Shown here: positions 11,004-23,200 of the stretch, piece by piece | Layout of the letters: each line of letters opens with the position of its first letter | How positions within the stretch are numbered: the stretch's first letter is position 1 | Assembly (NCBI GenBank): GCA_963921825.1 | Contig: OY997588.1 | Location: 121,033,329 to 121,097,328, forward strand | Direction: 5' to 3' | Length of the DNA: 64,000 nt | Origin: Erodium maritimum | Taxonomy: Eukaryota; Streptophyta; Magnoliopsida; Geraniales; Geraniaceae | Position numbers and translations under genes: made by a program | Notes under the pieces: model-generated | The model's input: the letters and a program-made list of their open reading frames with translations, nothing else | Databases searched by the model: none | What the model was told of the DNA's origin: nothing

Positions 11004-11660
11004 TAGGTCGAACCCTGACCTGATTGAGATTGGTTATTGAGCAGCTGGTGTGCGATCCTTTGTGATCTTGTTTGCCGTTGTGTAGTCGTTCTGTCGTGTC
11101 CTTGAGGAGGTCGTCAATAGTTGTGTCGGGTCTACCTTGTGTTATCAAGTGTTGAGTCTGTTGAGGAAAGTAATGGGTTGTGGGTCAGTTGGTTGTTTGA
11201 GTTGGGGACGGTAGTCCCGGTGTTGGTTTTGGTTTTAGTGTTACTGGCTTTATCTACTAATTATGCCATAGTCAGTCTGTTATCCGTGGAGGTGAGCGAA
11301 CGCTCACCCCTAGCTGCTTTTCCTACAGGTACTGATCACCGGACGGACTAGGTTAGCTCTTGAAGTTCATGGAGCTTGGAGCGGAGTCTGGTCTTTACTT
11401 TTGCTGAGTCTAGTGACGGATATTGTACCTTGTCCTTTTGTTGGAACGTTTTTGTATTGTAAATACTATTATTTTGAGAAATAAATGGAAATGTCAAAGC
11501 TTTTATTCAAAACAGGTTTTTATGTGTTTCATGTTTTAAAGGTTCGCGTCCCGAGTTCGGTTCGCTGAAATTGGGGCGTGACATATACATACAACAAAAA
11601 TTATAAATATAAAAGTAACAATGAATCTGTATATGTATAATATATATATATTATACATAT

Positions 11661-11918
11661 AGGGTAACAATCGGGTACAAACCTTATAACTTCGTCAGAA
11701 CGTAGAACTTTCAATCTGGGCCCTTGGATCATAAAATTAAAGGCCCAAATTTAATGCATATCTTTTAATATATTTTTAATTAATGCATATCTTGTAACTG
11801 ATTTCGTAATCAATCACCACCCCCGCTGAATTTCGGTGGCCATCCGATCTGAGTAATCAATGGCCCAGATTAGTTCTACGTTCTGACCCGAAATAAGGTT
11901 TGTACCCGAAAGCTCCCA
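11661..11918 (-). mobile_element. Short TA-flanked element, copy 2
   Basis: This is an inverted copy of the element at 8396-8643, about 258 bp. It begins AGGGTAACAATCGGGTACAA and ends in GTACCCGAAAGCTCCC, with TA-rich sequence on the left and a clean (AT)n run on the right. It is non-coding. Confidence 0.7.
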
Positions 11919-12041
11919 TATATATATATATATATATATAAGTAACAAAACCATGTTTCGAAAAAAATCTGCGTGTATGAATAAGTTTTTTTTTGAAACG
12001 TGTGTATCAATAAGTTATATATATATATATATAATATATAT

Positions 12042-12292
12042 GATAACAATCAGGTACAAACTTGTATCTTTCGTCAGAACGTAGAACTATCAATCTGGGC
12101 CCTTGGATCGTAGAATTAATGGCCCAGATTTAATGCATATCTTTTAATATATTTTTAATTAATGCATATCTTGTAATTGATTTCGTAATCAATCACCACC
12201 CCCTGAATTTCGGTGGTCATTCGATCTGAGTAATCAATGGCCCAGATTAGTTCTACGTTCTGACCCGAAATAAGGTTTGTACTTGATTGTTT

Positions 12293-12294
<2 letters not shown>
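12042..12294 (-). mobile_element. Short TA-flanked element, copy 3
   Basis: About 253 bp, in the same orientation as copy 2 and only some 120 bp away. It is bordered by (AT)n on the left (12015-12040) and a long (AT)n on the right (12295-12336). It is non-coding. Confidence 0.7.
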
Positions 12295-12337
<43 letters not shown>

Positions 12338-12495
12338 TAACAACCGATTTGTATATGTATAATATATATATATGTAAAAGTAACAACACTTGTGTGTACT
12401 TTACATACCTGTGTGCAGACCGCAGAGGAGAAAGTAAAGTAGTAAACCAGTGGAGCGGCGGCGAAAGAACTGATGTATTGAATTGGTAATTCTTA

Positions 12496-12556
<61 letters not shown>

Positions 12557-12600
12557 TAAGGTAGAAATAAGAAACATATTAATTAGGGAAATATATTTTG
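12295..12600. repeat. Long TA microsatellites
   Basis: Two long (AT)n runs (12295-12336 and about 12498-12557) are separated by about 160 bp of unique sequence in which I see no gene. These runs are typical recombination and slippage hot spots. Confidence 0.85.
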
Positions 12601-12792
12601 TTTTTGTTTTTTATTTAGTAACTTATCGGGCCGGGTAGTATCAATCCCGAGCCCGGCCCAGCCCCGGTTAAAAGCCCGGTCAAATTGACCCGACCCGGCC
12701 CATTCGTCAAAATACCCGATCCCGGCCCGATTTTTTCGGGCCAGGCAGGTCGGGTCCCTGTTGGGTCCAGGTCAGATTGTCATCCCTAAACC
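12601..12792 (-). mobile_element. CGGGC-rich fragment, possibly a hAT-like end
   Basis: On the minus strand this begins TTAGGGATGACAATC and continues with many GGGCCGGG and CGGGTCGGG repeats. Plant hAT-type non-autonomous elements often start like this, but no second end or 8-bp duplication is visible. It abuts the truncated 3' LTR to the right. Confidence 0.3.
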
Positions 12793-13430
12793 CAAGCCTG
12801 GTTCATGCAATTTCTACCAAACCCACAACCCAAAGTTCATCAAAATGAGATTTGGTTGAGAGTTTACCTTGGGAAATGAAGAAAGGATGAGAAATATGGA
12901 AGAATGATAGACTTTGGTGAAGAAATCAAGCAAAAGGAGCTTCTTTTTCTTCTCTTCTTCTCCTTCTCCTTCAATGGAGTCCTCCCTCTCTCTCCTCTCT
13001 TGCTAGTTTCGTCCAAGTGATGAAGTGTGGCTGATTTTTGCTCCAAAAAGCCATTTAACCTAAAACGGAAAACCCCAAATAGTCCTTTAGCCTCTTTCTC
13101 TCTCTTTTGTCCACAAGTAGGGACCAAAGGGTCTTTTTCTCACCCCTTTCTTCTCCTCTAAGACATATGGACATGTGTACATGTGGGGTCCACCTCTACC
13201 CATAATTAATTCAACCCATTTAAATTAATTCGATAAAAGTCTTATTTCGACCCCGTTTGACCCGGATTTGACTTTTTCGCAAAAGTACTCATTAGAAAGG
13301 AAACGACCCAACTAAGCTAACCGCATCGACGGCTAAGTTTTTTGGGTCCCAGAAAGGTCCCGAATGACTCACGGAGTCATCGGTTGACTTTTCCCAAATT
13401 TCACCGGTTCGACCGGGGGTGGTTCTTACA
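12793..13430 (-). mobile_element. Ty3/gypsy 3' LTR, truncated
   Basis: On the minus strand the LTR starts TGTAAGAACCACCCCCGG at 13430, right after a purine-rich tract. Its first 200 bp align by eye with the start of LTR-A, sharing TTGGGAAA, AACTTAGCCGTCG and TTAGTTGGG. It then runs into a leader-like CT/GA-rich stretch and is lost near 12793. It belongs to the integrase fragment that follows on the right. Confidence 0.65.
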
Positions 13431-13446
13431 ATCTACCCCCCATAAA
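13431..13446 (-). other. Polypurine tract next to the Ty3/gypsy 3' LTR
   Basis: Minus-strand TTTATGGGGGGTAGAT lies immediately before the LTR's TGTAAGAACC. This is the expected site of plus-strand priming in an LTR retrotransposon. Confidence 0.6.
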
Positions 13447-13532
13447 GAAATTTCGTCCGCGAAATTTAAAATGAACGTACCTCAAGGGTCGAAAAGGCCG
13501 AGGTACTTCGCGCGAACCTCATCCTCGTGCTC

Positions 13533-14240
13533 CTAGGTCGACTCTGCTCCGTGGTGCCGCCACTGCACCCGTACCAGGCGGATAGTCTTGCCACGCAAGA
13601 CCTGCTCTCGCGTATCCAAAATACTGACCGACTGCTCCTCATACGAAAAATGCTCAGCTACCTCGATGTCCATCCACTCAATGACGTGGGAGGGGTCCGC
13701 ATTGTACTTCCGCAGTTGGGAAACGTGGAAGACGTTATGGACATTCCCAAGCTGCGGTGGTAATGTAAGACGGTAAGCAACGACTCCCACTCTGCCTAAA
13801 ATCTTAAAAGGGCTTATGTATCGCGGGGCCAACTTGCCTCCGCCGCGGTTGAACCGTACCAGCCCCTTCTTCGGGCTCACCTTCAGGAATACATGATCAC
13901 CAACTTTGAACTCGAGAGGTCAGCACCGTCTATCAGCATAACTCTTATTTCAACTCTAGGCGGTCCTCAACCGCTCCCGAATCAGCGCGACCTTCTCGGT
14001 CGTCTGTTGGACAAGATCCGGGCCAAGTAAACTCTTGTCTCCCACTTCTGCCAAACACACAGGCGATCGACACGATTTACCATACAACGCTTCGAACGGT
14101 GCCATACCGATACTGGCCTGGAAGCTGTTGTTGTAGGCGAACTCGGCCAAAGGTAAGTGGTCCTCCCATGACCCTCGGAAGTCTAACACACAAGCGCATC
14201 CTTCCGGGGAGACTTCAAAGTCCAAAGCTTTCCCATCATG
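13533..14240 (-). pseudogene. Ty3/gypsy integrase C-terminal part, broken
   Basis: Minus-strand frames show the end of the integrase core (AEFAYNNSFQASIGMAPFEA, then LYGKSCRSP) and the C-terminal GPF/Y-like region ([27 protein letters not shown]). The wording is that of Tekay-type chromoviruses, though no chromodomain is visible. Between 13880 and 13956 one frame runs through with three stops (TAG, TGA, TGA). Family comparison places Gln or Arg there, which fits C-to-T decay. Everything upstream of the integrase end (protease, RT, most of integrase) is missing. Integrase would insert the cDNA into host DNA; this copy is dead. Confidence 0.8.
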
Positions 14241-14422
14241 GAAAAATGTTGGTGTACAATTACCGACAGGCTTACCATAGAATACGGTACCAGGACCTCC
14301 AACTCCTCCTTCTCCTCCAACGAACAAGAAGAGAAGTCATCTTAGAAACTAGCCAGGTTAGACTTAAGAGAATCAGGTACCACAAACCCCAAAACAGAAC
14401 TGTCTTCCCACGACTTGGGCAC

Positions 14423-14900
14423 CTAACGACGATGAACCATGCCCAAAGACTTACTAAGCAAGTACGGGATCACAATAATTCGCGCCACATTAGGGATCGA
14501 AACCTTGTCAATGAGCGCCTCCAATTCCTCTCTCCTGTTGTCGATCATGGGTGCTTTCTCATAAAGAGGGCCGCGAGACAATGGAGGTGGCGGAAAGTCT
14601 CTGAGAACAACAGTCGACTGGTTACTTGCAGAGGAAGCAGCATCTGGGATCTTGATCGGACGACCTCTTTGTAGCTTTACTAACGGGTTAGAGAACCCCA
14701 GAAAAAACGCCATGATAATCTTGGACGGTAGCGTTGACGCTATATCAAAGGAAGGTGGGGGAAGAGGAAGTGGAGAAGGTTTCTCGGCCAAGGTTTTATT
14801 CGGCCTCCTTCGGCATCGAGCCTTTAATGGAGACTCAATCTTAGAGGAAGGACGAGTGGGAGGAGTGTAGTAAATTTCATGGTGGCAGGCGGCGATGGGA
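14423..14900 (-). CDS. Unrecognised exon-like reading frame
   Basis: A minus-strand frame is open from at least 14900 to 14423. From the ATG-like start at 14791 it gives about 122 residues. It is Pro/Ser-rich at first, then has a charged stretch including YEKAPMIDNRREELEALID and SIPNVARIIVIPYLLS. A consensus donor (TTA|GTAAGTCT) lies near 14460, just after that stretch, so this could be an exon of a host gene or of a captured gene. Any next exon would fall in the retroelement debris to the left. I do not recognise the family, and composition alone does not prove coding. The true start is uncertain, since the frame continues upstream without a stop. Confidence 0.35.
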
Positions 14901-15282
14901 CAAGACCGACAAGTTAGACAAGCTTGTCGAAAACGGTGACATGTATAGAGAGCTCCATAGGAAAGTTAAGGCTAAGTTTTCTTCGGAAAAGGGTTTCAAT
15001 AGATAGTGAGAGAGATACAAAAAAATGAGACTTGATTAAAAGATTGTGAAACGTGATTGAGTTTATCACGTCAATAAAGTGATATTTATTAATATTGAAA
15101 ATATGCAAGACTCTTGTTAAGTCTACGATGATCATCACAGGACATGAATAACTAAACAATGAGAGACACATAATAAAGTTTGAGATTCTTTTCATAGTCA
15201 TCAATCTGATAATTTTGTTCAAGTAGATGAATGTTATTTACGAAAAACCAACACATAACAACCACATTTAGATTTTCATAAA
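14901..15282. other. Unassigned AT-rich spacer
   Basis: I see no gene, known element end or repeat here. It separates the exon-like frame from the tandem array. Confidence 0.5.
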
Positions 15283-15440
15283 AATAAGGGATAATGATGA
15301 ATACTAACTGTGTCAGAAAGGTCATTCGCAACTCCTAGCTACGCGCACCTTTTTGTCACAGATCCTAACCCAAAGGTGATTTTTTTACAAAACATGTTAA
15401 ATGACACATAAAAGCCAAATAAAGTGGTATAAAGTTCGCA
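15283..15440 (-). repeat. Inverted partial unit at the left edge of the tandem array
   Basis: On the minus strand this reads as the middle of the array unit (GTTTTGTAAAAAAAT, then GGGTTAGGATCTGTGACAAA and GGTGCGCGTAG). The array that follows is in the plus orientation, so the left boundary is a head-to-head junction. Confidence 0.7.
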
Positions 15441-18400
15441 TTCGATGGTTTTGCCTCTTAATTGTTGTATAACTTTTATTTGTCAGTTTACTACAAGAGG
15501 TAGGTGATATAAGTTCACCAAAAAAACACTTATTTTTGCTATTTAGGTGTCATTTTATATGTTTTGTAAGAAAATCTTCTTTAGGTTAAGATCTGGGACA
15601 AAAAGGTGCGCGTAAGTAGGACATCAAAATGACATTTCTAACATATTTAGGATTCCGGGTTATCCCTAAAAATAAAGACAAACTAGTGACCCATCAAGAC
15701 CGATCCTTGCTCCTTGCTATGCTAATTGTCATGTTGTTACTCTTGACCTCAACTTTGAAGGGATTTATGAGGAGTTGATGAGTCCAACAGTTTCATTAGG
15801 TCCTGATTTGAACATTTCTGGGCCTTTTTTATTGGTCCTTTTGTAAGTCTTTTTTTATTCAACGAAGATATTTTATTAATATAAAAGGGTCGAAAGAGAC
15901 TCTACATGATGATGAAAGCAAACTGAAACGGGATGACCTATAGTTTCGATGGTTTTGCCTCTTAATTGTTGTATAATTTTTATTTGTCAGTTTACTACAA
16001 GAGGTAGGTGGTATAAATTTACAAAAAAAAAAACACTTTTTTTGCTATTTTGGTTTTATTTTATATGTTTTGTAAACAGAACAATCTTTGGGTTAGGATC
16101 TGGGACAAAAAGGTGCACGAAGTTAGGACATCAAGATGATCTTTCTAACATAGTTATGATTCCGGGTTATCCCTAAAAATAAAGACAAACTAGTGACCCA
16201 ACAAGACGGATCCTTGTTGCTTGCCATGCTAATTGTCATGTTGTTACTCTTGACCTCTACTTTGAAGGGATTTCTGAGGAGTTGATGAGTCCAATAGTTT
16301 CATTGGGCCCTGATTTGAACATTCCTTGGCCTTTTTTATTGGTTCTTTTGTAAGCATTTTTTTATTCAACGAAGATATTTTTTAATATAAAAGAGTCGAA
16401 ATAAGAGAACCTACATGATGATGAAAACAAACTGAAACGGGAAGAGCTATAATTTCAATGTTTTTGCCTCTTAATTGTTGTATAATTTTTATTTGTCCGT
16501 TTATTACAAGAGGTAGGTGGTATAAATTTACAAAAAAACACACTTTTTTTGCTATTTTGGTTTCATTTTATATGTTTTGTAAATAAAACCATCTTTGGGT
16601 TAGGATCTGGGACAAAAAGGTGTGCGTAATTAGGACATCAAAATGGCCTTTCTAATATAGTTATGATTTCATGTTATCCCTACAAATAAAGACAAACTAG
16701 TGACCCAACAAGACCGATCCTTGTTGCTTGCCATACTAATTGTCATGTTGTTACTCTTGACCTCTACTTTGAAGGGACGTCTGAGGAGTTGATAAGTCCA
16801 ATAGTTTCATTGGGCCCGGATTTGAACATTCCTTGGCCTTTTTTTTATTGGTCCTTTTCTAAGCCTTTTTTTATTCAACAAAGATATTTTATTAATATAA
16901 AAGGGTCGAAAGAGGCCCTACATGATGATGATGAGAGCAAACTGAAGCGGGGTGAATTATAGTTTCGATGGTTTTGCCTCTTAATTGTTGTATAATTTTT
17001 ATTTGTCAGTTTACTACAAGAGGTAGGTAGTATAAATTTACAAAAAAAAAACATTTTTTTTTTGCTATTTTGGTTTCATTTTATATGTTTTGTAAAAAAA
17101 ACCTTCTTTGGGTTAGGATCTGGGACAAAAAGGTGCGCGTAGTTAGGACATCAAAATGATCTTTCTGACATAGTTATGATTCCGGGTTATCCCTACAAAT
17201 AAAGACAAACTAGTGACCCAACAAGATCGATCATTGTTGTTTGCCATGCTAATTGTCATGTTGTTACTATTGACCTCTACTTTGAAGGGATTTTTGAGGA
17301 GTTGATGAGTCCAGTAGTTTCATTGGACCCTGATTTGAACATTCCTTGGCCTTTTTTATTGGTTCTTTTGTAAGCCTTTTTCTATTCAACAAAGATATTT
17401 TATTAATATAAAAGGGTCGAAATAAGAGACCCTACATGACGATGAAACTTCAACAGAAACGGGAAGAGCTATAGTTTCGATGATTTTGTCTCTTAATTGT
17501 TGTATAATTTTTATTTTTCCGTTTATTACAAGAGGTAGGTGGTATAAATTTACAAAAAAAACACTTTTATTGCTATTTTGGTTTCATTTTATATGTTTTG
17601 TAAATAAAACCATCTTTGGGTTAGGATCTAGGCCAAAAAGGTGTGCGTAATTAGGACATCAAAATGACCTTTCTAATATAGTTATGATTTCATGTTATCC
17701 CTACAAATAAAGACAAACTAGTGACCCAACAAGACCGATCCTTGTTGCTTGACATGCTAATTGTCATGTTGTTACTCTTGACCTCTACTTCGAAGGGAAA
17801 TCTGAGGAGTTGATTAGTCCAATAGTTTCATTGGGCCCGAATTTTTGAACATTCCTTGGCCTTTTTTTATTGGTCCTTTTCTAAGCCTTTTTTTATTCAA
17901 CAAAGATATTTTATTAATATAAAAGGGTCGAAAGAGACCCTACATGATGATGATGAGAGCAAACTGAAGCGGGGTGAATTATAGTTTCGATGGTTTTGCC
18001 TCTTAATTGTTGTATAATTTTTATTTTTCAGTTTACTACAAGAGGTAGGTGGTATAAATTTACAAAAAAAAACATTTTTTTGCTATTTTGGTTTCATTTT
18101 ATATGTTTTGTAAAAACAAAACCTTCTTTGGGTTAGGATCTGGGACAAAAAGGTACGCGTAGTTAGAACATCAAAATGACCTTTCTAACATAGTTAGTAT
18201 CCGGGTTTTCCTCAAAAATAAAGACAAACTAGTGACCCAACAAGACCGATCCTTGTTACTTGCCATGCTAATTGTCATGTTGTTACTCTTAACTTCAATT
18301 TTGAAGGGATTTCTAAGGATTTCATGAGTCCAATACTTTCATTCGGCCCTGATTTGAACATTCCTTGGCCTTTTTTTATTGGTCCTTTTGTAAGCCTTTT

Positions 18401-20293
18401 TTTATTCACCGAAGATATTTTATTAATATAAAAGGGTCGAAAGAGACCCTACATGATAATGAAAGCAAACTGAAACGGGATAAGTTATAGTTTCGATGGT
18501 TTTGCCTTTTAATTGTTGTATAATCTTTATTTGTCAGTTTACTACAAGAGGTAGGTGGTATAAATTTACAAAAATATTTTTTGCTATTCTGGTTTCATTT
18601 TACATGTTTTGTAAAAAAAAAACCTTCTTTGGGTCAGGATTTGGGAAAAAAAGGTGTGCATAGTTAGACAATCAGAATGACCGTTCTAACATAGTTAGGG
18701 TTCCAGGTTATCCCTAAAAATAAAGACAAACTAGTGACCCAACAAGACCGACCCTTGTTACTTGCCATGCTAATTGTCATGTTGTTACTCTTAACTTCAA
18801 CTTTGAATGGATTTCTGAGGATTTGATGAGTCCAATAGTTTCATTAGGCCCTGATTTGAACTTTCCTTGGCTTTTTTATTGGTCCTTTTGTAAGCCTTTT
18901 TTTATTCAACAAAGATATTTTATTAATATAAAAGTGTCGAAAGAGACCCTACATGATGATGAAAGCAAACTGAAACGGGATGAGCTATAGTTTCGATGGT
19001 TTTGCCTCTTAATTGTTGTATAATTTTTATTTGTCAGTTTATTACAAGACGTAGGTGGTATAAATTTACAAAAAAAACATTTTTTTTGCTATTTTTGTTT
19101 CATTTTATATGTTTTGTAAACAAAACCATCTTTGGGTTAGGATCTTGGACAAAAAGGTGTGCGTAATTAGGATATAAAAATGACATTTCTAATATAGTTA
19201 TGATTCCGGGTTATCCCTACAAATAAAGACAAACTAGTGACCCAACAAGACCGATTTTTGTTGCTTGTCATGCTAATTGTCATGTTGTTACTCTTGACCT
19301 CTACTTTGAAGGGATTTCTGAGGAGTTGATAAGTCCAATAGTTTCATTGAGCCCTGATTTGAACATTCCTTGGCCTTTTTTATTGGTTCTTTTGTAAGCC
19401 TTTTTTTATTCAACGAAGATATTTTATTAATATAAAAGGGTCGAAATTAGAGACCCTACATGATGATGAAAGCAAACTGAAACGGGAAGAGCTATAGTTT
19501 CGATGGTTTTGTCTCTTAATTGTTGTATAATTTTTATTTGTCCGTTTATTACAAGAGGTAGGTGGTATAAATTTACAAAAAAAAAACACTTTTTTTTCTA
19601 TTTTGGTTTCATTTTATATGTTTTGTAAATAAAACCATCTTTGGGTTGGGATATGGGACAAAAAGGTGTGCGTAATTAGGACATCAAAATGACCTTTCTA
19701 ATATAGTTATGATTTCATGTTATCCCTAAAAATAAAGACAAACTAGTGACCCAACAAGACCAATCCTTGTTGCTTGCCATGCTAATTGTCATGTTGTTAC
19801 TCTTGACCTCTACTTAGAAGGGAAATCTGAGGAGTTGATTAGTCCAATAGTTCCATTGGGCCCTGATTTGAACATTCCTTGGCCTTTTTTATAGGTCCTT
19901 TTGTAAGCCTTTTTTATTCAACAAAGATATTTTATTAATATAAAAGGGTCGAAAGAGACCTTACATGATGATGAAAGCAAACTGAAACGGGATGAGTTAT
20001 AGTTTCGATGGTTTTGCCTCTTGATTGTTGTATAATTTTTATTTGTCAGTTTACTACAAGAGATAGGTGGTATAAATTTACAAAAAAAAACATTTTTTTT
20101 TGCTATTTTGGTTTCATTTTATATGTTTTGTAAAAACAAAACCTTCTTTGGGTTAGGATCTGAGACAAAAAGGTGCGCGTAGTTAGAACATCAAAATGAC
20201 CTTTCTAACATAGTTCGGATTCCGGGTTTTCCCTAAAAATAAAGACAAACTAGTGACCCAACAAGACCGATCCTTGTTACTTGCCATGCTAAT
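15441..20293 (+). repeat. Tandem array of a ~507-bp unit, left block
   Basis: The landmark TTTCGATGGTTTTGCCTC recurs at intervals of about 500-511 bp (near 15444, 15948, 16458, 16968, 17479, 17989, 18495, 18995, 19502 and 20008). Each unit also has GACAAACTAGTGACCCAACA and AGAGGTAGGTGGTATAAAT and an AT-rich part. Units are similar but not identical. Variant classes can be seen at the GTGCGCGTAGTTAG versus GTGTGCGTAATTAG site. There is no long open frame. The array is interrupted by LTR-A copy 3 and resumes at 23687. Confidence 0.92.
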
Positions 20294-23200
20294 TGTCACG
20301 CCCCAATTTCAGTAAACCGAACTCAGGACGTGTATAAAACATTTTGAAACCTTTTACACTAAATCACTTTAAAATCACCATTTGTTCAACAAAATAATAC
20401 TTACAACTCAAAATCAGTCCCAACAAGTGGAAAAAAACATGGTATACGTCGCTAGACTCAAAATAAACCCAGAAACCCGCTTCTAGCTCTTCAAGCTTCA
20501 GAAGCTCACCTAGTCCAGCCTGCGAACGGTACCTGTAGGAAAAGCAGCTAGGGGTGAGTGTTCGTTCACCACCACAGATAACAGACTGACTACGACATAC
20601 TTAGCAGACAATGCCGGTAACACCCAAAACCAACCCAACACCGGGAATGCAATCCTCAACCCAAGTACTCAAATGACACACAACAGTTACCTTTCTCAAC
20701 AGACTCAACACTCGGAGTCGTGATGTAAACCTGACACAACCATTGACGACCTCCTCCAAAGACACGACAGATAAATACGCAACACCAACCAAGATCACAA
20801 AGGATCGCACACCAAACAAGATCACAAAGGATCGCATCCTTGCCAGCTGCTCAGTGCCAAAGAACGCTCGCAACCTCCCGAGACTCTAACTCGGTCAGGC
20901 CAGCCAAAGAACGCTCGCAACCTCCCGAGACTCTAACTCGGTCAGGCCAGCCAAAGAATGCTCGCAACTTACCGAGACTCTAACTCGTAAGCCAGCAAAA
21001 GAATGCTCACAACCCCAAACCACACACGCGCTGCCAGGACCCCTTTCTTGACGGGCGGGCCCCCTACCCCGTCTGAATATGCAGACGCGTGTGCTCGTGG
21101 ACCCCCGTTTCATGAAGCGGGCCCCCAACCTCAGGTAACCACAATCACAATCACAACCACAAACAAAGTTCAACAACAGCAACAACACAAGTTCAGCACT
21201 CCACGGGCACTCATGGCCACCCAAGACACCAACCGTAAAACACGGACTCAACCACCCCACAGGCACTCACGGCCTCCCAAGATACACCAACAGTAACTCA
21301 CGGGCTCAACAACCCCACGGGCACTCACGGCCACTCAAAACCACCAACAGTAACTCACGGGCTCAACAACCCCACGGGCACTCACGGCCACTCAAAACCA
21401 CCAACAGTAACTCACGGGCTCAACAACCCACAGGCACTCACGACCACTCAAAACCACCAACAGTAACTCACGGCTCAACAACCCACAGGCACTCACGGCC
21501 TCCCAAGACACCAACAGTAAGACACGGGTTCAACAACCCCACGGGCACTCATGGCCACCCAAGACACCAACAGTAAAGACACGGGTTCAACAACCCCACG
21601 GGCACTCATGGCCACCCAAGACTCCAACAGTAAAACACGGGCTCTCATGGCCACCTAAGACACACCAATAGTAACACGGGCTCTCATGGCCACCCAAGAC
21701 ATCAACAATAAGGCACGGGCTCACATGGCCACCCAAGACACCAACAATAAAGACACGGGTTCAACAACCCCACGGGCACTCATGGCCACCCAAAACACCA
21801 AAGGTAAAGACACGGGTTCAACAACCCCACGGGCACTCATGGCCACCCAAAACACCAACAGTAAAACACGGGCTCTCAAGGCCACCCAAGACACAACAGT
21901 AAAGTACGGGCTCTCAAGGCCACCCAAGACGCAACTACACACAATCAACCTTCGGCATAAACAATGGCTCCAACAGTTCTAAATTCAACAGTTTCACAAA
22001 CAACCTCCGGGCATGGTCATATGCCTCCAGTACTCCTAATGTCGATAAGTTCGCAATCAATAAGTTCATTGCTCCTACGACACTACTAAGTGTCACATGC
22101 TTTTCTAATATTCGCTAAGTTCCCGTATCATGCCTTTCTAATAATCGACAAACCTACTTAACCCACGACACCCCGGTGTCACATGCAATTATACTGTTAA
22201 CTTTCCCTAGTCAGGGCCGAGATCCGGCTACTTTTCCCTACCTCGTGCGTGTTCGCCAAAAGTGCCCAAATAAGCCCCGACGTGATCTCAGTCACTCGCC
22301 TAGCTTCCCTTTGCCTCGGTCCGCAACACGATCTAAAAGAACACAATTTTAAGGCACCTTTAAACTCGCAGGAATAAACTGAAATTCGATAAACTTAACG
22401 CCCAAACGTAACCCCGACAATGTCGATCACTCCCAAACTTCTCGATTACTCGACATTGTCGATAAAGGACCCGTAAAGGCCCGATTCGCCCGACATGACG
22501 AATCTGCCCGAGTTTCGGAAATGCCCTTCCTGGGCTCCAAAAATTCCCGTTTTCGTTTCTACGGTCTTAGAATAATTCAAGGGTCCCAATGCACTTGACG
22601 GAATCGAAATCCGACTTCCGAGTCATTTAATTAACATTTAAAGTTTCTAAACCCGAAATTCCAACTTTCACAATTTAATTCCAAATTCCGATCCGGGTGT
22701 GGATTAACTACTTGGGGATCGTCCTAAACCACCCGAACACGAAAACCCGATACTCGGGCACGTGGGCCCCACCCGGCCACAGTTAGGAAAATTTCCTTTT
22801 CGCCCCAAAACGTTCCTAACGAACCACAAACCTCAACCATTCATCTTTAAACCAATCTTAAACAAAACCCAACCGTAATCAAACCGTTTAAACTCAAACC
22901 CTAAAATTCAAACGTTCCAAAATGAAAATCGGTTAGGTTCTTACCATAGAGGAAGACGATGTGAGCTCGAATCTACTATCGTTGAGACAAACCCATGGCT
23001 CGATGCTCGTGAATAGTGACCACAAACCCCAACTCCTTCTCTTTTCTCTCTTCTTCTCCTTCTCCTTCTCTCTCTAAAAACTAACTCTCTTTTTCCATTT
23101 TCTTTTCCTTTTTTTTACAATGTATGGACGTGTAGTCATCTTCTTCCCTTTTGTTTTATTTAAAAAAAACATCAAACTAATACTTAATTACAAACTAACA

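Larger units (their letters stand above)
8675..11583 (+). mobile_element. LTR-A copy 2, solo LTR with TATAC duplication
   Basis: The 2909-bp unit starts TGTAATAACCACTTC and ends GGGGCGTGACA. It is flanked by identical TATAC at 8670-8674 and 11584-11588. TG...CA ends, a 5-bp duplication and no internal coding region make it a solo LTR. The 5' part (to about 9060) shares a block around CTTAGCCGTCG...GTTGGG with the 3' LTR of the Ty3/gypsy fragment at 12793-13430. That fragment has Tekay-type chromovirus integrase, so LTR-A may be a Tekay LTR; this is inference. Inside are an 18-base G run, a possible transcribed leader with GT donor (about 9371), a GC-rich segment, minisatellites and the conserved palindrome. 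Confidence 0.88.

Noticed and set aside
8675-11583. LTR-A as a DNA transposon because its ends look partly inverted (TGTAATAACC and TGTCACGCCC)
   Set aside because: TG...CA ends, exact 5-bp duplications and similarity to the LTR beside a Ty3/gypsy integrase favour an LTR.
21003-21982. Open frames in the expanded minisatellite
   Set aside because: They are repeats of short Thr/Asn/His-rich phrases and have no homologue-like structure.
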